A stretch of 64,000 nucleotides of DNA from Streptomyces anulatus. GTDB lineage: Bacteria; Actinomycetota; Actinomycetes; Streptomycetales; Streptomycetaceae. Below are positions 24,513-32,998 of this stretch, piece after piece (positions within the stretch are counted from its first letter, which is position 1; the number at the start of each line of letters is the position of its first letter). The stretch is from the NCBI RefSeq assembly GCF_014650675.1, contig NZ_BMVK01000012.1, forward strand, positions 62,001 to 126,000, given 5' to 3'. Both the position numbers and the translations under genes were made by a program. The notes under the pieces are model-generated. The model saw only the letters and a program-made list of their open reading frames with translations, did not search any database and was not told where the DNA came from.

Positions 24513-25469
24513 ATGGCTGTGGAACTTCGTCACCTGCGCTACCTGCTCGCCGTCACCGAGCACGCCAACTTCACCCGCGCGGCCGAAGACCTTCACATCT
24601 CCCAGCCCACGCTCTCCCAGCAGATCAAACAGCTCGAGCGCACCGTCGGCGCCCAACTGCTGGACCGAACCGGCCGCACCGTACGCCTCACCGACGCCGG
24701 GCAGGTCTACGTCCACCACGCCCGCCGGGTTCTGCGCGACCTGGCGGCCGCCGAACGTGCCGTCCTGGACGTCGCCGACCTCTCCCGCGGCCACCTCCGC
24801 CTCGCCTTCACCCCCACCTTCACCACGTACCTCATCGGCCCCCTCACCGCCGAACTCCACACCCGCCACCCCGGTATCACCGTGGACGTCAGGGAAATGA
24901 CCCAGGACCACATCGAAGCCGGCCTGCTGGCCGACGAACTCGACCTCGGCATCGCCTTCCACAGGCCCCACCTGCCCGGCATCACCCCTACCGCCCTGTT
25001 CACCGAGACACTCACCCTCGTCATCGGCACCGGCCGGTCCGGAGCCGACGGACAGGAGCCGCTTCCTGTACGAGACCTAGCCGATCGCCAACTCGCCCTA
25101 TTGAGCGGCGACTTCGCCACCCGCGGCCACATCGACGCCTACTTCACCGCCCACTCGGTGCAGCCACGCATCGCGGTGGAAGCCAACTCCATCCAGGTCC
25201 TCACCGAAATCGTCCAGGCGACCACGCTGGCCACTGTCCTGCCCAACGCCATCACCCACGACCACCCCCACCTCACACCCATCCCTCTCGACCCCGCTCT
25301 CCCCGCCCGCACCGTCACCCTCCTGAGGCGCGAAAGCGCCTACCGGAGCGCCGCGACGCGCGCCTTCACCCACCTCATCCACGACCACATCAACACCCGC
25401 GGCTACATTCCCTCGTTCCGTCGTGAGGACGCGGCCGGGTTGCGTGGCCGCGGTACGAGCGACCGCTGA
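24513..25469 (+). CDS. cynR: CynR-like LysR regulator
   Basis: 318 residues. N-terminal LysR helix-turn-helix (LRYLLAVTEHANFTRAAEDL, ISQPTLSQQIKQLE), linker, and effector-binding domain (90-300; GHLRLAFTPTFTTYLIGPL). This N-terminal pattern, including the PTLSQQI recognition helix, is close to CynR, and the divergent cynT-cynS context settles the assignment: it should activate them in response to cyanate. The last 20 residues are Arg/Gly-rich and may be a poorly conserved extension. Confidence 0.85.
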   Translation: MAVELRHLRYLLAVTEHANFTRAAEDLHISQPTLSQQIKQLERTVGAQLLDRTGRTVRLTDAGQVYVHHARRVLRDLAAAERAVLDVADLSRGHLRLAFTPTFTTYLIGPLTAELHTRHPGITVDVREMTQDHIEAGLLADELDLGIAFHRPHLPGITPTALFTETLTLVIGTGRSGADGQEPLPVRDLADRQLALLSGDFATRGHIDAYFTAHSVQPRIAVEANSIQVLTEIVQATTLATVLPNAITHDHPHLTPIPLDPALPARTVTLLRRESAYRSAATRAFTHLIHDHINTRGYIPSFRREDAAGLRGRGTSDR

Positions 25470-25483
25470 CGACCAGGCCGGAC

Positions 25484-25542
25484 CCCGCCGGAGGATCGCC
25501 AGGCGGGAGTTGGTCAAGAACTCCTGGCGATCCTCCGGCGGG
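25484..25542. terminator. Long perfect hairpin between cynR and peptidase
   Basis: Arms of 20 bp (25484-25503 and 25523-25542) are perfectly complementary around a 19-nt loop. The loop contains an inner GGAGTT/AACTCC-type pairing that competes with the stem end. Convergent gap, so a bidirectional terminator. One of the two longest perfect inverted repeats in the window. Confidence 0.8.
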
Positions 25543-25584
25543 AGGCCGCCCCTGCACCGACGGCAGGCGGCCTCCCGCTCCGGG

Positions 25585-27225
25585 TCACTTCACGCAGCTC
25601 TCGTCCTGCTCCGGGAGCCGGCCCGTCGCCAGGTAGCGGTTGACCTCGGTGTCCACGCAGGCGTTCCCGTACTCCCCGTAGAGGGCGTGCCGGTTGGCGT
25701 TCTCGAGGGTGAGGAGCCTGGAGCCGGGAAGACTGCCCTGCAGGGCCTTGGTGCTCCGGTAGGTGGTGCGGGGGTCGCCCGTGGCCGCGACCAGGAGGAC
25801 GGGGGCGTCGTGGCTGATGCGGGTGGGGGCTTCCCGTGGCGCGTCCCAGAAGGCGCAGGGGCCGATGTTCTCGGTGAGGGGGCCGAACAGGGGGTGTGCG
25901 CCACGGCTCCGTTGGATGTCGCGCCAGTAGCGCTCGGTCTCGCGCGGGGCCGGTACGTCACCGCAGATGATCGCCATCTGTGAGCTGCCGGAGGGGGAGT
26001 CCGCGCCGGAGAGCAGGAGACGCAGCGTCTCGGCGAACTCCGGGGACAACGGGGCCTCGCGGCCCTTCGACGCCTGGGACAGTGCCGCCACCTGCCGGGC
26101 CAGGAAGTCCCGCGAGTCGTCGACGTCGTCGGCCACGCCCATGAAGAGCAGCGTCGGTATGTGGGTGTCGTCGACCCGGAAGACGTCGGGGGCGGTGCCG
26201 AGGGTCAGCGGGGCGCGGGCCGCCTTCGCCATGACGCGGTCGATGGTGGCGAGCACCGCCGTACGGGAGCGGCCCAGGCCGTACGTCGTGTGGCGGGCGG
26301 CCGCCCAGGCGGCCCAGGCGGAGAGCGCCTGCTCGTTCTCGCGCACCGTGTCCTTCAGAAGGCGCGGGTTGTAGTCGTCCGGACCCACCGCTCCGTCCAG
26401 GACCATCCGGTCGTAGCGGCCGGGGAACATCTGGGTGTAGACCGTGCCCAGGTAGGTGCCGTACGAATAGCCCAGGTAGGAGATCTTCCGCTCACCCAGT
26501 GCGCCCCGGATCACGTCCATGTCCCTGGCCGTGTTGCGGGTGGTGATGTGGGGGAGCACCGAGGCGTTCGTGGCGCGGCACTTGGCGGCCAGGCTCTTGC
26601 TCAGCGCCACCTGGCGGTCGAAGCCCGCCCGGCTCGCACCGGCCGAGAACCAGGTGAAGCTGACGGGCCAGCCGCAGTCCAGCGGAGTGCTCCGGCCGAC
26701 GAAGCGCGGGTCGAAGCCGACGATGTCGTAGCGGGGGCCGACCTCCTTCATCGCCGTGCGGACGATCGGCGGGGAATCCACGGCCGGGCCGCCGGGGCCG
26801 CCGTTGTTGAGGAGGATCGCGCCGATGCGGCGGCGGGTGTCGGTGGCCTTCAGGCGGGACAGCGCGACCGTGACCGTCCGGCCCCCGGGGGCCGTGTAGT
26901 CGAGCGGGACCGTGACGTCGGCACACTGCACGCCCGCCTTGTCCAGGTCTCTGCCCGTCCCGTCCTGCGGGGAGCGCATACAGGAGCCCCAGTGCAGCGT
27001 TTGGTGGTAGTAGCGGTCGAGCGCTCCGGCAGTCGTCGGCGGTGCGACCGTACGGGATTCCGGGCCGGGCCGTGCGGTGGCCAGAGCCGGTGACACGGTG
27101 ATGCCTGCCGCGAGGGTCAGGGCCAGGCCCGCGGCGGCGGTCCTGGCGGTCGTCCGGGCGGCCGCGGTGGTGCGGGGGGCCGCCGGGGTCCGGGTGGTCT
27201 TCTCTGTGTCCTCTGCGTAACTCAC
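25585..27225 (-). CDS. Secreted alpha/beta-hydrolase peptidase, tripeptidyl-aminopeptidase (Tap/Slp) family
   Basis: 546 residues. The N-terminus has Ala/Thr-rich charged residues, then a hydrophobic core and an ALA-type signal cleavage site near residue 50. The hydrolase core has the oxyanion segment LLNNGGPGGPAVDS, nucleophile Ser in LGYSYGTYLG, and Asp and His in the C-terminal TAP-like domain (VLLVAATGDPRTTY, then NANRHALYG). Paired Cys (CRATN, CGDVP, CAFWD, CVD, ESCVK) suit extracellular folding. It releases N-terminal tripeptides in characterised relatives. GTG 27225 is taken as start, with a weak ribosome site. Confidence 0.85.
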   Translation of the reverse strand: MSYAEDTEKTTRTPAAPRTTAAARTTARTAAAGLALTLAAGITVSPALATARPGPESRTVAPPTTAGALDRYYHQTLHWGSCMRSPQDGTGRDLDKAGVQCADVTVPLDYTAPGGRTVTVALSRLKATDTRRRIGAILLNNGGPGGPAVDSPPIVRTAMKEVGPRYDIVGFDPRFVGRSTPLDCGWPVSFTWFSAGASRAGFDRQVALSKSLAAKCRATNASVLPHITTRNTARDMDVIRGALGERKISYLGYSYGTYLGTVYTQMFPGRYDRMVLDGAVGPDDYNPRLLKDTVRENEQALSAWAAWAAARHTTYGLGRSRTAVLATIDRVMAKAARAPLTLGTAPDVFRVDDTHIPTLLFMGVADDVDDSRDFLARQVAALSQASKGREAPLSPEFAETLRLLLSGADSPSGSSQMAIICGDVPAPRETERYWRDIQRSRGAHPLFGPLTENIGPCAFWDAPREAPTRISHDAPVLLVAATGDPRTTYRSTKALQGSLPGSRLLTLENANRHALYGEYGNACVDTEVNRYLATGRLPEQDESCVK

Positions 27226-27290
27226 ATCAAGAGACGCTAGGAGAAGGACCGTTGGGGATCACTGGTGCTGGCACCCCGGCTCGGCGGGGG

Positions 27291-29441
27291 TCACCTCCCC
27301 TTCTCCCCGGGTTTCCCGGTGCCGGGACCGCCGGTCCACTCCGGCGGGGAGCCGGTGCCGGGTGCGGATGTCAGCGAGGCTTCGATGCGGGCGAGTTGCC
27401 GGGCCAGGCTCGTCATCCACACCTCCAGGTCCACGGAGAGCGGTGCCGACGGGGCGCCGTCCGGGCCGGCCGCCCGCGCGGTGTCCGGGGCGGTCAAAGG
27501 CGCGGGTCCGGTCCGCTCCGCGACGAGCAGGGAGGCGATGCGGTCGGCCTCGGCCTCCAGTGCCGCCGAGGCTTCGAGGGCCCGGGCGGCGGAGGCGTCA
27601 CGCGCGCCGGGAGCCGGCCGGAGGCCGAAGCGCGGGAGCCACTGCGCGCCGAGGAGCATGTGGTGGGCGGCGATGAGCAGGGCGTGCCAGTCGGCGCGGT
27701 CGCCCTCCCGGTCGGCCGGGGGTTCGGCGCGGTACTGCGCGTAGGCGGCCTCGGCGAGGCGCAGCCGGTGGATGCCCGGGAGGGTGACCGGTGCCGCGCG
27801 GGAGCCGCCCGACGGTGCGAGCAGCGTCTGTGCCGTGGCCGGCACAAGTGGGGCGCACGCTCTCAGGAGCCCGCACATGGCCCGGTGGACCTCCCGGCGC
27901 GCCCCGGCCGGCCAGGCCAGGAGGCCGCACACCAGGCCGATGACGCTGCCGGTGACGACGTCGATCATCCGGGCCTCCGACAGCCGCCAGGTGACCGGCG
28001 CGATCTGGGCGAACGCGGTGGCGACGACGAGCGTGAACAGCGCCTGCGCGTACGCGAGGCCCAGCAGCGGCCCCAGCGCGAAGGCCACCAGCATGACGGG
28101 GGCGAGGAGTGCGGCGTACACGTCGGTGTGTCTGCCGAGCCCGATGACGAGCGCCCCGGCCACCAGTGCTCCCACGGCGTTGCCCACGACCGCGAGGCGG
28201 ACCGCCCGCCAGGTCGCGCCCGCGGTCGTCCGGCCGAGGGTCAGGACGGCGAGGAGGACCCAGAACCCGTGGACCAGGTCCAGGGAACCCGCCACCGCGC
28301 GGGCGGCGGCGAGTCCGAGCGCGGTGCGCAGGGCGTTCTGGAACAGCACCGACCGGAACGTCACGTTGCCGGCGAGGCGCCGGGCCCACAGCCTCGGCGT
28401 GGACAGCCCGGCGTACCAGAACTGTTCGGGCGGGAAGGCCGGTTCGGTGGGCCGCCCGTGCAGGGCGATGTCGACGGCGACCCCCACCGTGCGCGCCGAT
28501 TCGGCGAGCGCCAGCACCCGCGACTGCCGACGTTGCACGTCGACGGCGGGCTGGGCGTCCGGGCCCTGCGCGGCGGCCCGCGACCGGTGGTCCTGGAAGG
28601 CGCGCATCGCCTCCTCCAGCACTCCGGCGGGCGGTGGAGCGCTGCCGGTGCGCAGGAACCGCGCACAGCCGGTGCACAGGTCCGCGACCCGGTCCAGGAG
28701 CGTGGCGGACTCGGTGTCGGCAGGCACCGGCGGGGCTTCGGCGAGGGTGGCCAACTGGTCGAGGAGCCGGCGTGCCGAGCGTCCGGCCTGTTCATGCGCC
28801 CGGTCCGTGCGGCCCGCGCCGGCCGGGCGTTCCGCCGGCGGAACGTCGGCCAGTCGCAGCGTCGCTCCGACGGCGCGCAGCCGCCGCGGTGGCACGTCGC
28901 CCGACCCGGCCCCCCGCGCCGCCACCACGAGTGCGTCGGCCAGCCGGTCCCGGTAGGAGGGCGCGGCCGGATCGGGCAGCAGGACTTCGCAGGCGGTGAG
29001 GAGCAGCGCGCCCGCCGTCAGGCCCCCGAGCCGCTCGACGAGCGTGCCGGGGGCGTACGGCGGAAAGCAGGCAAGGATGTAGAACAGTTGGAGGCCGGGG
29101 GCGATGCCCGCGGGGCGGGGGCCGGCGACGGTGGCGAACGCCAGCAGGAATCCGACGAGGAGCATGCCGCCGACGGCGGCCAGGGTGTCGGCCGCCAGCA
29201 GGGTTCCCAGGGTCGCGAGAACCAGTGCCGGGGGCAGGGCCCGCAGCATGGTGGAAGCCCGTTGGCGGCCGGAGCCGGGCACGGCGGAGAGCAGACCCAT
29301 GGCGATGGGCGCGAAGAGCGCGTACAGCGCCGCGACGGGGAGTCCGGCCCCGTACAGCAGCGGATAGAACCCGGCGCTCGCCGCGCCGGCGACGCGGACG
29401 GCCCGGCGCAGGATCGTCGCCCGGTCCTGCGCGGCGGTCAC
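27291..29441 (-). CDS. FUSC-family (aromatic acid exporter-like) membrane protein
   Basis: 716 residues with two sets of five to six hydrophobic helices (about 20-155 and 375-500), each followed by a soluble region. This is the duplicated layout of FUSC/ArAE/YccS proteins. Motifs include GFWVLLAVLTLGRTTAGATW and ALVAGALVIGLG. The soluble arms (165-340 and 510-700) are helical and Arg/Ala-rich. Substrate unknown; relatives export hydroxylated aromatic acids. The gene ends 65 bases before the peptidase start on the same strand, so the two may be co-transcribed. Start GTG 29441. Confidence 0.8.
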   Translation of the reverse strand: MTAAQDRATILRRAVRVAGAASAGFYPLLYGAGLPVAALYALFAPIAMGLLSAVPGSGRQRASTMLRALPPALVLATLGTLLAADTLAAVGGMLLVGFLLAFATVAGPRPAGIAPGLQLFYILACFPPYAPGTLVERLGGLTAGALLLTACEVLLPDPAAPSYRDRLADALVVAARGAGSGDVPPRRLRAVGATLRLADVPPAERPAGAGRTDRAHEQAGRSARRLLDQLATLAEAPPVPADTESATLLDRVADLCTGCARFLRTGSAPPPAGVLEEAMRAFQDHRSRAAAQGPDAQPAVDVQRRQSRVLALAESARTVGVAVDIALHGRPTEPAFPPEQFWYAGLSTPRLWARRLAGNVTFRSVLFQNALRTALGLAAARAVAGSLDLVHGFWVLLAVLTLGRTTAGATWRAVRLAVVGNAVGALVAGALVIGLGRHTDVYAALLAPVMLVAFALGPLLGLAYAQALFTLVVATAFAQIAPVTWRLSEARMIDVVTGSVIGLVCGLLAWPAGARREVHRAMCGLLRACAPLVPATAQTLLAPSGGSRAAPVTLPGIHRLRLAEAAYAQYRAEPPADREGDRADWHALLIAAHHMLLGAQWLPRFGLRPAPGARDASAARALEASAALEAEADRIASLLVAERTGPAPLTAPDTARAAGPDGAPSAPLSVDLEVWMTSLARQLARIEASLTSAPGTGSPPEWTGGPGTGKPGEKGR

Positions 29442-29922
29442 TTCCCCGCTCCGCTCATCCGGCGCTCCTCTCCCGACCGGGCCGCGGTGGCGTACCTCCG
29501 TCCGGCTCCCGCCATTGTCGGACGCCTACGAGCCGCCCGCGCGCGCTGGCCCGGAGAGCGGCGCGGGCCGCCAGGGCCTCGGCCTGGGGGCGTCGGGGAT
29601 CAGGCCCGCGACGGAGTGGGGAGGCCGGTGGTTCGCCGGGCCTGTCCCACCCCTGTCCACCCCGGCCCGCGGAGCCGCGTCCGGAGACGGCCCGCCCCTC
29701 CGCTCCGGGCGGAGATCCGTCCGGGGACGGTCCTGCGCGCATCGGCCGACCCCATCGGGCCGCGCAGCGCCCATGAGCCGGCGGACGGGGGCGTCGACAT
29801 GGTCGGGAAGGGGCGCTCCGGTCGGCGGGAGCCCAGGAGCATGGGAACGGGTCCGCCCCGAGCACCTCATCAGGCGCTCGGGGCGAACGTTCGCGTGGTG
29901 GGGCGGCCCGGCGGCCGACGCC
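29442..29922. other. 481-bp gene-free region upstream of the FUSC gene
   Basis: I see no convincing gene on either strand. It has no AT-rich promoter island. The only distinct element is a 12-bp palindrome, GCGAACGTTCGC (29883-29894), near the stop of the alcohol dehydrogenase. Short GC-rich hairpins (around 29697-29735) are compatible with termination or leader structure. Confidence 0.5.
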
Positions 29923-30963
29923 TCAGATCGTCGCCGTGTCGATCACGAAGCGGTAGCGGACGTCGCTGGCGAGAATCCGCTCGTACGCCTCGTTGACCTG
30001 GCCCGCGTCGATCACCTCGATCTCGGCGCCGAGTCCGTGCACGGCGCAGAAGTCGAGCATCTCCTGGGTCTCCTTGATCCCGCCGATCGCCGAACCCGCG
30101 ATCGACTTGTTGCCGAGGATCAGGGAGAAGAGGTTCAGCGAGATCGGCTCCTCGGGGGCGCCGACGTTGACCAGGGTGCCGTCGGTCCGCAGCAGACCGA
30201 GGTAGGCGCCGAAGTCCAGCGGGGCCGAGACCGTGGAGAGGATGACGTCGAAGGTGCCGGCCAGTTCCTCGAACGTCCGGGGGTCGCTGGTCGCGTAGTA
30301 GTGGTCGGCGCCCAGCTTGAGCCCGTCGTCCTTCTTGCGCAGCGACTGGGACAGGACCGTGACCTCGGCGCCGAGCGCGTGCGCGATCTTGACGGCCATG
30401 TGGCCGAGACCGCCGAGGCCGACGACGGCGACCTTCTTGCCGGGGCCCGCGCCCCAGCGCTTGAGCGGGGAGTACGTGGTGATGCCCGCGCACAGGAGCG
30501 GCGCGGCCTCGTCCAGGGCGATGCCCTCGGGAATGGAGAGGGCGAAACTCTCGGCCACGACGATGTGCGTCGAGTAGCCGCCGTAGGTGGGCTCGCCGCT
30601 GCGGTCGAGAGCGTTGTACGTCTGGGTGTTCCCCTCGGCGCAGTGCTGCTCGCGGCCCATCAGGCACGCGTCGCACGTTCCGCAGGAGTCGACCATGCAG
30701 CCGACGCCGACGCGGTCGCCGACCTTGAACCGGGTGACCCCGGAGCCGGTCTCGGCGACGATCCCGGCGATCTCGTGGCCGGGCACCATCGGGAAGATGC
30801 CCTCGCCCCAGCCGTCGCGGGCCTGGTGGATGTCGGAGTGGCAGATCCCGGCGAACTTGATGTCGATCAGGACGTCGAACTCGCCCACCGGGCGGCGTTC
30901 GATCGTGGTGCGCTCCAGCGGGGCCTTGGCACGGGGAGCGGCGTAGGCGGCAACGGTGGTCAT
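29923..30963 (-). CDS. Zinc-dependent alcohol dehydrogenase, cinnamyl/YahK type
   Basis: 346 residues. Catalytic zinc ligands: Cys in FAGICHSDIHQ, His-Glu in VPGHEIAGIV, and a later Cys (LLCAGITTYSPLK). The structural zinc site is CGTCDACLMGREQHC. NAD(P) motif GLGGLGHMAVKIAHALGA. This matches NADPH-dependent CAD/YahK-like aldehyde reductases (about 350). It reduces aldehydes; the physiological substrate is unknown. Divergent from an XRE/MmyB-like regulator at 31117, which commonly controls an adjacent oxidoreductase. Confidence 0.9.
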   Translation of the reverse strand: MTTVAAYAAPRAKAPLERTTIERRPVGEFDVLIDIKFAGICHSDIHQARDGWGEGIFPMVPGHEIAGIVAETGSGVTRFKVGDRVGVGCMVDSCGTCDACLMGREQHCAEGNTQTYNALDRSGEPTYGGYSTHIVVAESFALSIPEGIALDEAAPLLCAGITTYSPLKRWGAGPGKKVAVVGLGGLGHMAVKIAHALGAEVTVLSQSLRKKDDGLKLGADHYYATSDPRTFEELAGTFDVILSTVSAPLDFGAYLGLLRTDGTLVNVGAPEEPISLNLFSLILGNKSIAGSAIGGIKETQEMLDFCAVHGLGAEIEVIDAGQVNEAYERILASDVRYRFVIDTATI

Positions 30964-31055
30964 GCCGGAGGTTCTCCTCTGGGTGATGCGGTAGGAACGT
31001 CTCCCAGCATCACGCCGCGAAGGATGTTTACCCAGGTCACCGCTTTGCCTACGTC

Positions 31056-31072
31056 CAGTGGTCCTACTACTG
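31056..31072. promoter_or_regulatory. Palindromic operator between ADH and XRE regulator
   Basis: CAGTGGT (31056-31062), CCT, ACTACTG (31066-31072): the arms match at 6 of 7 positions. Located in the 150-bp divergent gap; a candidate site for the adjacent regulator. Confidence 0.5.
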
Positions 31073-31116
31073 ACGGGGACAGGCTCCGGCGCGTACGACC
31101 AGGAATCACAGGAATA

Positions 31117-32052
31117 ATGGAAGGCATGGACGATCAGCCGGAGCCCGCCCCCGAGCCGCTGGACCGGCGCGCCGAGCTCAGCGAGTTCCTGCGCACCCGG
31201 AGGGCCAAGCTCCAGCCGGGCGACGTGGGGCTTCCGGAGTTCGGCCGGCACCGCCGGGTGCCCGGTCTGCGCCGGGAGGAGCTGGCACAGCTGGCCGGGG
31301 TGTCCGTGGCGTACTACACGCGCCTGGAGCAGGGCAACGGGCGCAACGTGTCGGCCGAGGTCCTCGACGCGATCGCGCGGGCCCTGCGGCTCACGGACGC
31401 CGAGAGCGCGCATCTGACGCACCTGGCCAAGCCCGCGCGGCACAAGAAGAAGCGCCGCCCGGCCAGGGTGCAGCGGGTGCGGAAGGGGCTGCTGTATCTG
31501 CTCGACAGCATGGACGGCATCCCCGCGTACGTGACCGGGGCGCGCTCCGACGTGCTCGCCTGGAATGCGATGGCGGCGGCGGTGTTCGGCGACTGGGGCG
31601 CGCTGCCGCCGGCCGAGCGCAACTGGGCGCGGCTGGTGTTCCTCTCCCCCGCCTACCGGGACCTGTTCGTGAACTGGGACTCCAAGGCCTCGGACATGGT
31701 CAGCTATCTGCGGCTGTACGCGGGCTGCCACCCCGACGATCCGGAACTGTCGGCGCTGGTGGGCGAACTCTCCGTCAAGAGCGATGAGTTCCGGCGGCTG
31801 TGGGCCACGCACAACGTCAAGGAGAAGGGCCACGGCGTCAAGCTGCTGCGGCATCCGCTAGTCGGGGAGCTGACCCTGTCGTACGAGACGCTGAACCTCC
31901 CGGACGACGAGGAGCAGCATCTGGTGACCTACCACGCGGAGCCGGGCTCGGAGTCGGCCCAGTCCTTGCGCCTGCTGGCGAGCTGGGGTGCCGACGCGGG
32001 ATTGACGGACGTCATCGGCGACGCGGGGCGGGGCCCGGCCGACGAGCGATGA
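31117..32052 (+). CDS. XRE-family regulator with MmyB-like ligand-binding domain
   Basis: About 311 residues. Helix-turn-helix near 45-75 (GLRREELAQLAGVSVAYYTR, LEQGNGRNVSAEVLDAIAR). The MmyB-like C-terminal PAS-type domain starts near residue 125 (LLYLLDSMDGIPAYV, VLAWNAMAAAVFGDW, NWARLVFLSPAYRDLF). This architecture is common in actinobacteria beside NADPH-dependent dehydrogenases. Start ATG 31117 (31126 possible; neither has an ideal ribosome site). The last 41 bp overlap the convergent methyltransferase gene. Confidence 0.85.
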   Translation: MEGMDDQPEPAPEPLDRRAELSEFLRTRRAKLQPGDVGLPEFGRHRRVPGLRREELAQLAGVSVAYYTRLEQGNGRNVSAEVLDAIARALRLTDAESAHLTHLAKPARHKKKRRPARVQRVRKGLLYLLDSMDGIPAYVTGARSDVLAWNAMAAAVFGDWGALPPAERNWARLVFLSPAYRDLFVNWDSKASDMVSYLRLYAGCHPDDPELSALVGELSVKSDEFRRLWATHNVKEKGHGVKLLRHPLVGELTLSYETLNLPDDEEQHLVTYHAEPGSESAQSLRLLASWGADAGLTDVIGDAGRGPADER

Positions 32053-32758
32053 GGACGAGCTCCCGGCCGGGCCGGTCGGGAGCGCCGCGCACCTCGCGTA
32101 CGACGAACCCCTGCGCCGCCAGGTCCGCCTCGGCCTCCTGACGTTCACGGAAGCGGAGGGTGGAGTCGGAGGTGAGGACCTGCCCGTCGCGCCGGAACAC
32201 GTAGGTCCAGCGGAACGACACGAGCGGCCCGACGATCTCGGTCACCTCGACCCAGGTCTCGACAGGGCCGACGTCGGGGATCTCGGTGACGCGGTGGGAA
32301 CTCTCCCGGTTCCAGGTCTCCCAGGCGCGCCGTGCCGGATCCCGGGTCTCGAAGACCAGTTGCCCACCGGGCCGCAGCGCTGCGTGGGCGCCGTGCAGTG
32401 TCGCCTCCCAGTCGCCCGGGTCGACGATCTCCTGCGCGGCGTTGGCCGTCAGGGTGACCAGGTCGACCCGTAACGGCGGAAGGGACGCGGCGTCACCGTG
32501 GATCCAACGGACCCGGTCGCCGCCCGGCTTGGCGCGCGCCACGTCGAGCGAGGCCCGATCGGGGTCGACCCCGACGACCTCGATCCCCCGGTCCGCCAGC
32601 AGCAGGGCGAACACGCCCGTACCGCAGCCGATGTCCAGCACCCGCCGCGCGCCGGACTCCTCGGCGAGGCGGACGTACGGTTCCAGGTCACCCCGGTCGG
32701 GATCGAGCGGGTCGTAGAGGGCAGCCAGCCTGGGACGCAGGAAATTCTCGTCAGCCAT
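32012..32758 (-). CDS. Class I SAM-dependent methyltransferase
   Basis: 248 residues. SAM motif I VLDIGCGTGVFALLLA, acidic residue in VVGVDPDRASL, motif II/III region LVTLTANAAQEI and ALRPGGQLVFETRDP. This is the methyltransferase type 11/25 small-molecule group; substrate unknown. The 3' end overlaps the XRE gene by 41 bp on the opposite strand. A perfect 12-bp palindrome (32771-32782) lies just before its start. Confidence 0.85.
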   Translation of the reverse strand: MADENFLRPRLAALYDPLDPDRGDLEPYVRLAEESGARRVLDIGCGTGVFALLLADRGIEVVGVDPDRASLDVARAKPGGDRVRWIHGDAASLPPLRVDLVTLTANAAQEIVDPGDWEATLHGAHAALRPGGQLVFETRDPARRAWETWNRESSHRVTEIPDVGPVETWVEVTEIVGPLVSFRWTYVFRRDGQVLTSDSTLRFRERQEAEADLAAQGFVVREVRGAPDRPGRELVLIARRPGPAPRRR

Positions 32759-32770
32759 GGGGCGGAAGGT

Positions 32771-32782
32771 ACAGGATCCTGT
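32771..32782. promoter_or_regulatory. Perfect palindrome ACAGGATCCTGT before the methyltransferase
   Basis: 12-bp perfect dyad centred about 18 bp upstream of the ATG at 32758. It could be an operator or part of the -10 region. It shares the core CAG(A/G)ATCCTG with the yhf promoter element. Confidence 0.4.
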
Positions 32783-32851
32783 CGCTGGAGCAACGTGCGG
32801 AACTGGACCCGCGTACCCGGGAGATCGGGAGATTGTCCGACCGACTCACCG

Positions 32852-32912
32852 GTTTCCCTTTCGGGGAAACGGAGGAATACGGCTGAGGCTCCCGGGCCTT
32901 TTTTCGGGCCCG
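32852..32912 (-). terminator. Two hairpins after the NmrA-like gene
   Basis: GTTTCCC/GGGAAAC (32852-32858 and 32864-32870, loop 5 nt), and CGGGCC-TTTTTTCG-GGCCCG (32893-32912). Both lie downstream of the minus-strand gene that ends at 32999 and are probably its terminator region. Confidence 0.6.
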
Positions 32913-32998
32913 TCTATCCTGAGAACCGTGAAAGCGGGGCGGAAAAGGAATACGCGCGATGTCGCACGTATCCGCGGCCCGCAAGGAGCCGATGCGTC

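Noticed and set aside
27252..29996. Open frame of about 914 codons on the plus strand opposite the FUSC gene
   Set aside because: The minus-strand frame has clear membrane helices and family motifs; this one is low-complexity Gly/Arg.
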